Part shown: one piece after another, positions 7,170 through 14,712 of the stretch
How the letters are laid out: each line of letters opens with the position of its first letter
How positions within the stretch are numbered: position 1 is the first letter of the stretch
NCBI GenBank assembly: GCA_016934695.1
Contig: JAFGSH010000086.1
Span: 1 to 15,305, forward strand
DNA from: Deltaproteobacteria bacterium
GTDB taxonomy: Bacteria > Desulfobacterota > Syntrophia > Syntrophales > UBA2210
DNA: 15,305 nucleotides
Reading direction: 5' to 3'
The notes under the pieces: model-generated
Told to the model about the DNA's origin: nothing
The model's database searches: none
Seen by the model: the letters and a program-made list of their open reading frames with translations, nothing else
Translations under genes and position numbers: made by a program

Positions 7170-8579
7170 ATGGGGCTGAGAAATCTTTTCTATCCCGAAA
7201 GCATCGCCGTCATCGGGGCGTCGCCAAGCATGGGGAGCGGAAAGCTTCCCTACCTTCAGATCATGCAGATGCGGGGTTACCCGGGCAGGCTGTACCCGGT
7301 CAATCCGAAGCACAGCGAGATAAGCGGCCTGAAATCGTACCCTTCCATTGATGCCCTCCCGGAGGGGATTGATCTGATGATCGCGTCGGTACCCGCCGAG
7401 GAGGCCCTGGCCGTCACCAGGGCGGCTGCCCGCAGAAAGGTAAAGTTCCTGCACTTCTTCACATCCGGTTTCAGCGAGATGGGGAACCGCTCCCTCGAAG
7501 CGGAACTCCTCCGAGAGGCGGCCGCGGGGGGGACCCGGATTGTGGGCCCCAACTGTGTCGGCATTCACTGCGCGGAGTCGCGCGTCAGTTTCACCCCCGA
7601 GATCCAGGGAGATATACCGAAGGAGGTCGCCTTCTTCGGACAGTCGGGGGGCACGACCAGCAACTTCGTGGGGATGGCGATGGCCCGCGGGATCGGCCTC
7701 AACAAGGTCGTCTCCTACGGGAACCAGATCGATGTCGCCGTCGAAGACTATCTCACGTACTTCGCGGGCGACGAGAAGATACGCGTGATCGCCGGGTATG
7801 TGGAAGACATCAAGAATCCCCGGAAATTCCTCAGGGTGCTGGAGGAGGCAACCCGCACGAAGCCGGTGGTCATCCTCAAGGGAGGCGTCACCCAGCAGGG
7901 AGCGCGCGCCGCGGCAAGCCATACGGGGGCCCTCGCCAGCAACCACACGATCTGGTCTGCAGCCATCCATCAGCACGGAGGCGTCCTGGTGGATACCCTT
8001 GAGCAGATGGTCGATTTCGTGATGATGGCGGTATCGAAGAGAACGCCGCACGGGCCGCGCTGCGGGTTCCTCGGCGCGGGTGGAGGGGCCTGTGTGGCCT
8101 TCACCGACCTCGCAACCCTCGACGGGCTGTTGCTCCCGGAGCTCCAGCCGGCAACACAGGAGGTGATCAGCCGGAAGATCAGGGCGATCAACACCTCGAC
8201 GACCAACCCCGTCGATCTCGGATTCTACGGCTTCGATTTCGACGTCATGGCCCACACCATCAGGGCGCTGGGACGGGACGACCGTATCGACGTCATCATC
8301 CCCTACTTCTCGGCGGACTACATTACGGTGGCGGAGTTTCAAAGGCTGGAAAGCGGACCCCAGACGATCATCGAAGCGACGGAGGAGGTTGGCAACCCGG
8401 TGATCCCGGTCCTGTCGAAGTTTGCGGAGGCCAACCTGGATGTGGAGCGCGTCAGGCTCTCCCTCTTCTCCTCGTTCAGAAAGGCGGGGCTCCCGGTCTA
8501 TTCGACCATCCAGGACCTCATCTACGCGACGAAGAAGTATCTGGAGTGGATCGGCAGACCATCCCGTAACAATCAGTAA
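7170..8579 (+). CDS. ADP-forming acyl-CoA synthetase alpha-type subunit (CoA-binding, SucD-like domains)
   Basis: A 469-residue protein, the length of the alpha subunit of two-subunit ADP-forming acetyl-CoA synthetases, which convert acyl-CoA, ADP and phosphate to acid, CoA and ATP through a phosphohistidine. Residues 5-130 form a CoA-binding Rossmann domain (FYPESIAVIGASP, then FTSGFSEMG and GPNCVGI). Residues 145-290 form a ligase flavodoxin-like domain (FFGQSGG, YGNQIDVAVEDYL), and a second such domain follows from FLGAGGG. H251 in SHTGALA and E212 in YVED correspond to the phospho-histidine and glutamate of the Pyrococcus furiosus alpha subunit (His257, Glu218 from memory), with the same spacing of 39. 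The ATP-grasp beta subunit is absent here. ATG 7170 is chosen over ATG 7137 because GGAGGAAG sits just before it and homology begins there. It could alternatively be a non-catalytic CoA-binding homologue. Confidence 0.83.
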   Translation: MGLRNLFYPESIAVIGASPSMGSGKLPYLQIMQMRGYPGRLYPVNPKHSEISGLKSYPSIDALPEGIDLMIASVPAEEALAVTRAAARRKVKFLHFFTSGFSEMGNRSLEAELLREAAAGGTRIVGPNCVGIHCAESRVSFTPEIQGDIPKEVAFFGQSGGTTSNFVGMAMARGIGLNKVVSYGNQIDVAVEDYLTYFAGDEKIRVIAGYVEDIKNPRKFLRVLEEATRTKPVVILKGGVTQQGARAAASHTGALASNHTIWSAAIHQHGGVLVDTLEQMVDFVMMAVSKRTPHGPRCGFLGAGGGACVAFTDLATLDGLLLPELQPATQEVISRKIRAINTSTTNPVDLGFYGFDFDVMAHTIRALGRDDRIDVIIPYFSADYITVAEFQRLESGPQTIIEATEEVGNPVIPVLSKFAEANLDVERVRLSLFSSFRKAGLPVYSTIQDLIYATKKYLEWIGRPSRNNQ

Positions 8580-8869
8580 GAGATGGGGAACCGCCCGACA
8601 TTATGCGGGGTTCGCCGTCCTGACACTGTTCTTTCCGGCCACCTCACCCTGGTATAGTGCCCGATCACTTCGATCCAGGCAAGAAGGAGGACCGGCCTGT
8701 TGCACTTCCGGCGCAAGAGCACGATGAACATCGCATGGACACTCAGCCCGATCCAGATCGCGCGCGTCAGGATTATCCAGTATCGCCTGCCGGTTGGCGT
8801 CCCGATCTTCTGTGTTTTCGTCGATGCTCCGTCTAATGCCGGAGGGTCGGATTCCGATGTGTTTCTCAC
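8573..8869 (-). pseudogene. possible remnant of a membrane-anchored signalling protein N-terminus
   Basis: The 488-base stretch 8580-9067 has no convincing intact gene. On its minus strand a GTG at 8869, with GAGGAACGGGG upstream, opens a 98-codon frame. Residues 30-52 form a hydrophobic segment (YWIILTRAIWIGLSVHAMFI) preceded by Gly-Arg-Arg and followed by LLRRKCNRPVLLLAWIEV. By eye this resembles the first transmembrane segment and first loop of bacterial adenylate/diguanylate cyclases and sensor kinases, but no catalytic domain follows and the frame ends inside the last codons of the neighbouring gene. The plus-strand frame 8700-9017 and the other minus frame 8601-8876 show nothing recognisable. 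This could be the truncated start of a deleted gene, a small membrane protein, or chance. Confidence 0.2.
8588..8613 (+). terminator. hairpin after the acyl-CoA synthetase alpha gene, weak terminator candidate
   Basis: Eight bases after the stop at 8579 the sequence can fold as GAACC, a two-base bulge, CCG, an eight-base loop, then CGG and GGTTC. No U-run follows directly; a short TTCTTT comes about a dozen bases later. It may stabilise the 3' end rather than terminate. Confidence 0.3.
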
Positions 8870-8999
8870 CGCACACCCCGTTCCTCAGAGATATGGAATG
8901 GATCAGCGTAGTAACTCAGCAACCGAGGGTCCCCGGTCCGTATTGAACGAGACTGAACGAGAGTTCGAGTATCGAGCCTCGGCCACAACCATCCTGACG

Positions 9000-9026
9000 G
9001 ATATCAATGAAAAATAGTTTGATATT
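9000..9026. repeat. AT-rich inverted repeat downstream of the acyl-CoA synthetase gene
   Basis: ATATCAA (9001-9007) and TTGATAT (9019-9025) are perfect inverted copies around an 11-base loop, extendable by a G-T pair. It lies about 42 bases after the stop of the minus-strand acyl-CoA synthetase gene. No U-run follows the stem on the minus strand (the run of five Ts lies in the loop), so it is not a standard intrinsic terminator; it may be a 3' end structure or a protein site. Confidence 0.25.
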
Positions 9027-9067
9027 CCCTGCGAAGGTACCGAAGTGTCGAACCGGGAGCCCTGTCT

Positions 9068-10708
9068 CTATATTCTTTTTCTCTCCAGAAACTGCTCGAC
9101 CAGCTTAAATTTCTGGACCTTGCCGCTCGCCGTCAGGGGGATGGGCGCGTTGAACTCCCAGTATTTCGGCATCTTGTGACGGGCGATCCTGCCGGCACAG
9201 AATTGCGCCATCTCTTCCGATGTCGCCTCTTCACCATCTTCCAGCTGGACGGACGCGAGGATCTGTTCACCGTACTTCTCGTCGGGAATCCCGACCACGT
9301 ACACATCCTTCACCTTGGGATGCCTGTGGAGAAATTCCTCTATCTCCCGGGGATATATGTTTTCCCCTCCCCTGATGATCATATCCTTTATCCGTCCGGT
9401 AATCCGGAAATAGCCGTCTTCGTCGACCGTTCCCAGATCGCCGGTGTGCAGCCAGCCCCTGGCATCAATGGCCGCTGCGGTCGCCTCGGGCATCTTATAA
9501 TACCCCTTCATCACGCAGGGGCTCTTCGTAACGATCTCTCCCTGCGTGTTCGGGGGGAGGTCCTTCCCCGTCTCCGGATCGACCACCTTCCCCCCGATGC
9601 CGTCGAGGAGTCTCCCCACCGTCGACACCCGGAGGTCCACCGGATCGTCTCTCCGTGTCATGGTCATAACGGGGGATGATTCCGTCTGACCGTAGGCAAT
9701 GGTGATCTCGGGGCAGTGCATCCCCGTCATGACGCTTTTCATCGCCTCTTCCGGGCAGGGGGCCCCTGCCATGATCCCGGTCCTCAGCGAAGACAGATCG
9801 AATCTCTCGAAATCCGGGTGGCTCATAATGGCTATGAACATCGTGGGGACCCCGTTGATGGCCGTACACCTCTCCGCTTCTACGAACTTGAGTGACGCAA
9901 GGGGATCAAAACTCTCCGCCACGACCATCGTCGACCCGTGGTACACGCAATTGAGCGAGCTCATGACGCACCCGAAACAGTGGAAGAGGGGAACCTGGAT
10001 CAGGAGACGATCATTCTCCGTCATCCCCATGACATCTCCCACCATCCTTGCATTGTTGATCACGTTGTGATGGGTGAGCATAACGCCCTTGGGAAATCCG
10101 GTGGTTCCGGAGGTATACTGCATATTCACCACATCGTCGGCCCCGAGGGACAGTTCACGGTTCCTCAGCTCCTCATCCGATACCGCCTCCCCCAGGCGCA
10201 CGACATCCTCAAAGTGGCAGGCACTCCCACCCTTTTCTCTGTCTCCTATGTATATGACATTTCTCAGAGAGGGGAGCCTGTCCGACCGTATCCTGCCCAC
10301 ACCGGATCCTTCCGCTTCCGGCAGGATCTCCCGGACTATCTGAGAAAAATTGGTATCCCGATATCCTTCGATATGGATCAGTGCCGTGGAATCGGACTGG
10401 TTGAGGATGTACTCGAGTTCGTGCGATTTATAGTTGGTGTTGACCGTCACCAGAACGGCCCCGATCATCCCCAGGCCGAACTGCAGGTGAATCCACTGCG
10501 GGACATTGGTGGTCCAGACGGATACATGATCCCCCTTTTTCATCCCGATCGCCAGGAAACCCTTGGCCACCTCTGTGCAGGAGACCAAGAATTCAGCGTA
10601 TGTTTCCCTGACACCGAATTCGGGACAGATGAGCGCGTCATTTCCGGGAAATTTCTCCGCTGTGTCCCTCAAGAGCCTCCCCATGGTAATGTTTCTGAAA
10701 CCGGACAT
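9068..10708 (-). CDS. AMP-forming fatty acyl-CoA synthetase (ACSF2-like)
   Basis: A 546-residue ANL-superfamily ligase that activates a carboxylic acid with ATP to an acyl-adenylate and then to acyl-CoA. The core motifs are complete: P-loop YTSGTTGFPKG (198-208), YGQTE (339-343) closing the acyl-AMP site, GWLHTGD (418-424) with the ribose-binding aspartate D424, the hinge region GRIKDMIIRGGENIYPREIEE (438-458) and the catalytic lysine K530 in TASGKVQK. Length and the phrases VPLFHCFG and RGGENIYPREIEEFL resemble medium- and long-chain acyl-CoA synthetases of the ACSF2 group, common in fatty acid and aromatic acid degraders; the exact chain length cannot be read from sequence. The ATG at 10708 has GGGGAA about 12 bases upstream. 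A good sigma-70-like promoter candidate lies at 10775-10802. The gene is divergent from smc and convergent with the ADP-forming synthetase alpha gene. Confidence 0.92.
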   Translation of the reverse strand: MSGFRNITMGRLLRDTAEKFPGNDALICPEFGVRETYAEFLVSCTEVAKGFLAIGMKKGDHVSVWTTNVPQWIHLQFGLGMIGAVLVTVNTNYKSHELEYILNQSDSTALIHIEGYRDTNFSQIVREILPEAEGSGVGRIRSDRLPSLRNVIYIGDREKGGSACHFEDVVRLGEAVSDEELRNRELSLGADDVVNMQYTSGTTGFPKGVMLTHHNVINNARMVGDVMGMTENDRLLIQVPLFHCFGCVMSSLNCVYHGSTMVVAESFDPLASLKFVEAERCTAINGVPTMFIAIMSHPDFERFDLSSLRTGIMAGAPCPEEAMKSVMTGMHCPEITIAYGQTESSPVMTMTRRDDPVDLRVSTVGRLLDGIGGKVVDPETGKDLPPNTQGEIVTKSPCVMKGYYKMPEATAAAIDARGWLHTGDLGTVDEDGYFRITGRIKDMIIRGGENIYPREIEEFLHRHPKVKDVYVVGIPDEKYGEQILASVQLEDGEEATSEEMAQFCAGRIARHKMPKYWEFNAPIPLTASGKVQKFKLVEQFLERKRI

Positions 10709-10774
10709 ATCTTTTCATTCCCCAAGAAATATGATTAGTTGGTAAAAAGGGTCCCCCCCCAATCCGCGCCTACT

Positions 10775-10802
10775 TGTATATTGCTTTTTTTATTAGTGTC
10801 AA
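10775..10802 (-). promoter_or_regulatory. sigma-70-like promoter for the acyl-CoA synthetase gene
   Basis: On the minus strand a consensus -35 TTGACA (10797-10802) is followed after 16 bases by TATACA (10775-10780), four of six matches to TATAAT. The A-rich spacer adds to its plausibility. Transcription would begin near 10768, giving a leader of about 60 bases that includes a run of eight G residues (10753-10760 read in reverse). Confidence 0.5.
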
Positions 10803-10840
10803 GAAAAATAACGCCAACAAAAGCAGTTCGGGACTGGCTG

Positions 10841-10858
10841 TATACTACATGTTGTATA
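10841..10858. promoter_or_regulatory. 18-base palindrome, candidate operator in the divergent spacer
   Basis: TATACTACATGTTGTATA matches its own reverse complement at 16 of 18 positions; the only mismatched pair is symmetric (positions 6 and 13). Its centre is about 80 bases from the start site predicted for each of the two divergent promoters. This looks like a dimeric regulator site, but no regulator gene is encoded nearby. Confidence 0.35.
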
Positions 10859-10893
10859 TCAATTTTCTACGATACACTCCATAGTGTTTTTTC

Positions 10894-10922
10894 TTTACAA
10901 AGGCATATGACTCTGATACATT
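10894..10922 (+). promoter_or_regulatory. sigma-70-like promoter candidate for smc
   Basis: TTTACA (10894-10899, five of six to TTGACA) and TACATT (10917-10922, four of six) are separated by exactly 17 bases. Transcription would begin near 10929 and leave a leader of about 100 bases before the smc start at 11028. Confidence 0.4.
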
Positions 10923-10969
10923 TTCTCCGTCGATTATATGGGCGGGGAGGTGTCTCCTCCGACCACACC

Positions 10970-10988
10970 GGCAGGCAAGGGGCCTGCT
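10970..10988 (+). promoter_or_regulatory. leader hairpin upstream of smc, possible attenuator
   Basis: GCAGGC (10971-10976) and GCCTGC (10982-10987) pair perfectly around the loop AAGGG, extendable by a G-U pair, and TCCTTTTC follows. That is terminator-like though the U-run is short and broken. Just upstream, GGAGG/CCTCC and GGTGT/ACACC (within 10945-10970) offer two mutually exclusive small stems. The hairpin ends 40 bases before the smc start codon. Confidence 0.3.
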
Positions 10989-11027
10989 CCTTTTCAAGAT
11001 GATTATACCGGCACAGGACGTTGCCAC

Positions 11028-14000
11028 ATGAAACTGAAAAAACTGGAAATACTCGGATTCAAATCCTTCAGGGATAAGACCCCCATCGACCTCTCGCGTA
11101 ATATCAACGCCATCGTGGGACCAAATGGTTGCGGCAAGAGCAATATCGTGGACGCCATACGGTGGGTCATGGGAGAACAGCGCATCACGATGCTCCGCGG
11201 CAAGAAGATGGAGGATGTGATCTTCAACGGAAGCGACGATGCGCCACCGGTCGGCATGGCGGAAGTATCCATAACCCTGGAGAGCAACGGCCACAAGATA
11301 CCGGAAAAATACGCCAGTTATCGGGAGATCACCGTCTCGCGCAAGGTATTCCGCGAAGGTGAGAGTGAATATTACATCAACAAGATCCCCTGCCGCCTCC
11401 TCGATGTGAAGGAATTTTTCATGGATGTGGGAGTCGGCGCACGAACCTATTCGATCGTAGAGCAGGAGAGAATCGCAAATCTCGTCGAGGCGAAACCGGA
11501 GGAGAGGCGACAGTTCATCGAGGAAGCGGCGGGGATCATGAAATACAAGACACGGAGAGAATCCGCCTCCCGCAAGATAGAGGCGACAAAGCAGAACATG
11601 ATTCGCCTGTCGGACATCCTGAGAGAGGTGCGCTCCCAATTGAATTCCACGTCACGACAGGCGAAAAAGGCCGAACGATACAAAGAGCTGAAGAAAGAGA
11701 TCAAGGAGCAGCAACTGGCCCTCTCGCTTCAGGTCTACGCGGAACTGGTCTCGAAGATACGGGATCTCGAAAAGAAGCGCGCCCCTCTGAACGAACAGGC
11801 CCTGGCGGTGCAGACACAACTGAAGACCCTGGAGTCCGCCATCGAGGAGATCAGGACCAGGCTCGTCGAAGGTGAAGATGCGATCGGGACCCTTCAGGAC
11901 CGGTATTACGGCATAAAGAACGAGATCAACATAGGGGAACAGAAGATAAAATTTGCCCAAGAGACCATCGTGCAACTGGAGGATAAAAAGAAGAGGACCC
12001 TCGCAGAGATAGAAAGCCTCAAGGAACGGAAAGTGGCGACGGAGGGGGAGGCGGCCATCCTGAAGGAACAGATGGCCGAATCGGACAGGATCATTGCGGG
12101 GATGAAGAGGTCGATCGACGCCGACCGTGAGACTGCCGACGTTCTGAAAACCGCGGAACGGGAGGTGAGCGAGGAACTGGAACGGGAGAAATCCCGACAT
12201 ATCGACGCGATAACCGAAAACGCCCGGCTGGGCAATCTCCTCATGTCCCTCACCAAGAACCTCGAAGACCTGCAGAAAAAGGCGCAGCGGGAAGGCGGGG
12301 AACTGGAAGAAAACAACAAGAAGCTGCACGATCTCCGGGGCGATCTCGCGGCTGTCGAGACCACCCTGTCATCCGATACCGAACGGATGACTGCCCTCAG
12401 GGAAAGAGAGACGGCCTTGAGAGAGGAACTCGCTGCCGGAAAGGATGCCCTCCGGGCCGCGGAGGCGCAGACGGAGACACTCAGGGAAGAGACCGGAGCA
12501 AAGAGATCGCGTCTTGCGTCCCTGAGAGAACTCCAGGAGCGGCACGAGTGGTGTGATGAAGGAACACAGCGCATACTGGAGGCGGTACGCAGCGGCGACC
12601 TGACGGAAGATATCCGCGGTCTGGTGGCGGATCATGTCGAAGTCCCGAAACAGTACGAGGCCGCCGTCGAGGCCGTACTGGGTGACAAACTCCAGTGCGT
12701 CATCGTCGAAAGCCGGAAAAACGGGATCAGGGCCATTGACTACCTGAAACAGAACGCCACCGGGAGGGGCAGTTTCATGCCGCTGGAAACCGTCGCGAAG
12801 CGTCTCCCCGCCCGGTCGGACTGCCCCGACGGCGCCTCGCGGCTGTGTGACCTTGTACACACCGAAGATAAGACGGTCAGCGGGATCATCCATCATCTCC
12901 TGGAAGGGGTCTTCCTGGTCCCCGACCTGGCGACCGCCGTGGACCTGTCGGAAGGAGGAGATTTCGGGGCAACCTATGTCACGCCCCAAGGAGATATGGC
13001 CGCGTCCGACGGCACGCTGACGGGGGGAAGCCCACAAGGCGGGGGTTCGTCGCTGGCCGGCAGGCGGGAGATCGCGGAGTTGGAAGGACGCATCAAAGAC
13101 CTGGCGACAGTCTTTGAGAGACAGAAGGAGCAGAGAGATACGGCAGGGGCCGCCGTAGCGCGGCTCGAAGAGGAGGCCGCGCAGGCGCGAGTCGAGACAC
13201 ACGAACTGGACCTGGCAATCAACGGACGGAAGAAGGATGTCGAGAGGCTGGAAGGCGAGATCAGGTGGATCGGACAGCGTATCAACGTCCTCATCTTCAA
13301 CAAGGAGAATCTGGAATCGGAGAAAACAGCGACAGAGGAGAGGATAGCGGCCGCCAGGGAGGATATCTCATCCCGCAAGAGCGAGGCGGAGGAGGGAAGC
13401 AGGCGCATCGCAGCACTGCAGGAGAGATGGGGAGAGGCCCGAAAGGAACTGGAGGAAAGCGAGAGGGCCCTCACCGAGAAGAAAATCTCGCTCACATCCG
13501 CGGAAGAGAAGAAAAGATCGGGCCTTGAAACCATTGCCCGGCTGGAGGGGACCATAGCGGAGATATGCACCCGCATGGAATCGATGGCTGAGGAGATCAA
13601 GACCTGCGAGTCGAAGACCGCCGAAGCGGCGGGGAACATACAGGATGAGGAGGAAAACCTGAAACTCCTCTACGGCCGGCATGCGGAGGCCGAAGAAGAG
13701 CTGGCGGCGCGGAGGTCCGAGCACGGCAAGGAAAATATCGTCCACAAGGAGAAAGAGCAGGATCTCAGGAACACGAGAAAGGTATTCGAAGACATCTCAC
13801 GGCAGATGAGCGAGCTCGAGATGGAAACCCGCGAGACAGCCATCCAGGCAGAGACGCTGAGAGAGGGCGCGCGAGAAAAACTGGACGTCGATCTGGACGC
13901 CTCCCTGCCGGGATTTGAGGCAATGGAGGAATCCGAGGCGGAGGCGTTGAAACGGAAGCTCGAGGCACACAAAAAGAGACTGGATGAGTTCGGAGAGGTG

Positions 14001-14582
14001 AACCTCCTGGCCCTGAGCGAGCATGAGGAACTCAGGGAACGCCACGATTTCCTGGCAGGTCAGATCAAGGACCTCAACTCCTCGCTGGACACTCTTCAGA
14101 AGACGATCACGAGGATCAACCAGATATCCAGAAAGCGGTTCTCGGAGACCTTTGAAGCCGTGAACAACCACTTCAAGGAGGTCTTCCCCCGACTCTTCCC
14201 CGGCGGGAAAGGTTTTCTCCGCCTGACCGACGAATCGGACATGCTGGAGACGGGTGTGGAGATCGACCTCCAGATCCCCGGAAAGAAGAGACAGAACCTG
14301 TCCCTCCTCTCGGGGGGGGAGAAGGCGCTCGCCGCAGTGGCCCTGATATTCGCCATCCTCATGCACCGCCCGTCCCCCTTCCTGATCCTCGACGAGGCGG
14401 ATGCGCCCCTCGACGACGCGAATATTGCCCTCTTCAGGAAACTGGTGAGAGATATCTCCTCAAATTCGCAGGTCATATTCGTTACCCACAACAAGAACAC
14501 GATGGAGGCCGCGGACAACCTTATCGGCGTCACCATGCAGAAGAGCGGGATATCCACCACGGTCTCCGTGAACATGAATTGA
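11028..14582 (+). CDS. smc: chromosome segregation ATPase SMC
   Basis: A 1184-residue structural-maintenance-of-chromosomes protein, the usual full length, which dimerises and with ScpA/ScpB organises and segregates the chromosome. Domain order is complete: N-terminal ATPase half with Walker A GPNGCGKSN (G31-N39, K37) and a Q-loop around Q146 followed by EERRQFIEEAAGIMKYK; charged coiled coil from about 170 to 505; hinge from about 520 to 670, containing the conserved glycines DGTLTGGSPQGG near 662-673; second coiled coil to about 1010; C-terminal ATPase half with signature LSGGEKAL (S1095), Walker B LILDEADAPLDDAN (D1122, E1123) and FVTHN. The frame is open back to 10938, but the ATG at 11028 begins the canonical MKLKKLEILGFKSF and has AGGA nine bases upstream. 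ScpA and ScpB genes are not in the window. ftsY follows after 130 bases. Confidence 0.98.
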   Translation: MKLKKLEILGFKSFRDKTPIDLSRNINAIVGPNGCGKSNIVDAIRWVMGEQRITMLRGKKMEDVIFNGSDDAPPVGMAEVSITLESNGHKIPEKYASYREITVSRKVFREGESEYYINKIPCRLLDVKEFFMDVGVGARTYSIVEQERIANLVEAKPEERRQFIEEAAGIMKYKTRRESASRKIEATKQNMIRLSDILREVRSQLNSTSRQAKKAERYKELKKEIKEQQLALSLQVYAELVSKIRDLEKKRAPLNEQALAVQTQLKTLESAIEEIRTRLVEGEDAIGTLQDRYYGIKNEINIGEQKIKFAQETIVQLEDKKKRTLAEIESLKERKVATEGEAAILKEQMAESDRIIAGMKRSIDADRETADVLKTAEREVSEELEREKSRHIDAITENARLGNLLMSLTKNLEDLQKKAQREGGELEENNKKLHDLRGDLAAVETTLSSDTERMTALRERETALREELAAGKDALRAAEAQTETLREETGAKRSRLASLRELQERHEWCDEGTQRILEAVRSGDLTEDIRGLVADHVEVPKQYEAAVEAVLGDKLQCVIVESRKNGIRAIDYLKQNATGRGSFMPLETVAKRLPARSDCPDGASRLCDLVHTEDKTVSGIIHHLLEGVFLVPDLATAVDLSEGGDFGATYVTPQGDMAASDGTLTGGSPQGGGSSLAGRREIAELEGRIKDLATVFERQKEQRDTAGAAVARLEEEAAQARVETHELDLAINGRKKDVERLEGEIRWIGQRINVLIFNKENLESEKTATEERIAAAREDISSRKSEAEEGSRRIAALQERWGEARKELEESERALTEKKISLTSAEEKKRSGLETIARLEGTIAEICTRMESMAEEIKTCESKTAEAAGNIQDEEENLKLLYGRHAEAEEELAARRSEHGKENIVHKEKEQDLRNTRKVFEDISRQMSELEMETRETAIQAETLREGAREKLDVDLDASLPGFEAMEESEAEALKRKLEAHKKRLDEFGEVNLLALSEHEELRERHDFLAGQIKDLNSSLDTLQKTITRINQISRKRFSETFEAVNNHFKEVFPRLFPGGKGFLRLTDESDMLETGVEIDLQIPGKKRQNLSLLSGGEKALAAVALIFAILMHRPSPFLILDEADAPLDDANIALFRKLVRDISSNSQVIFVTHNKNTMEAADNLIGVTMQKSGISTTVSVNMN

Positions 14583-14619
14583 CGCCTGCGGCCCTCCCCC
14601 GTCCCTCCCCAGGATCGCC

Positions 14620-14648
14620 TTGCCATCTCCGGCAAAGTCGTTTATATA
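14620..14648 (+). promoter_or_regulatory. sigma-70-like promoter candidate for ftsY
   Basis: TTGCCA (14620-14625, five of six to TTGACA) is followed after 17 bases by TATATA (14643-14648, four of six to TATAAT) in the 130-base spacer after smc. The predicted start near 14655 leaves a leader of about 58 bases. No terminator for smc is evident before it, so read-through from smc is also possible. Confidence 0.4.
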
Positions 14649-14712
14649 GAGCAGAACAGCGGCCCGGATGTGTCCGCCCGATATTCACAAGGATCGAGCA
14701 CGAAAAATCCAC

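Noticed and set aside
7047..8342. A 431-codon minus-strand frame over the acyl-CoA synthetase alpha gene
   Set aside because: It is the shadow of a well-supported coding frame on the plus strand, with no motif of its own.
8944..8963. Tandem ten-base repeat TGAACGAGAC / TGAACGAGAG
   Set aside because: Only two imperfect copies with no flanking structure; likely chance.
9938..10738. A 266-codon plus-strand frame within the AMP-forming synthetase gene
   Set aside because: The minus strand carries the complete set of ANL motifs; the plus-strand translation is unrecognisable.
10753..10760. Run of eight C residues
   Set aside because: It could be a phase-variation tract, but it lies in a predicted untranslated leader and a single short run is not enough evidence.
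10739..11002. An 87-codon plus-strand frame in the divergent spacer
   Set aside because: It runs across AT-rich promoter-like sequence and the smc leader, has no ribosome binding site and shows no family resemblance.
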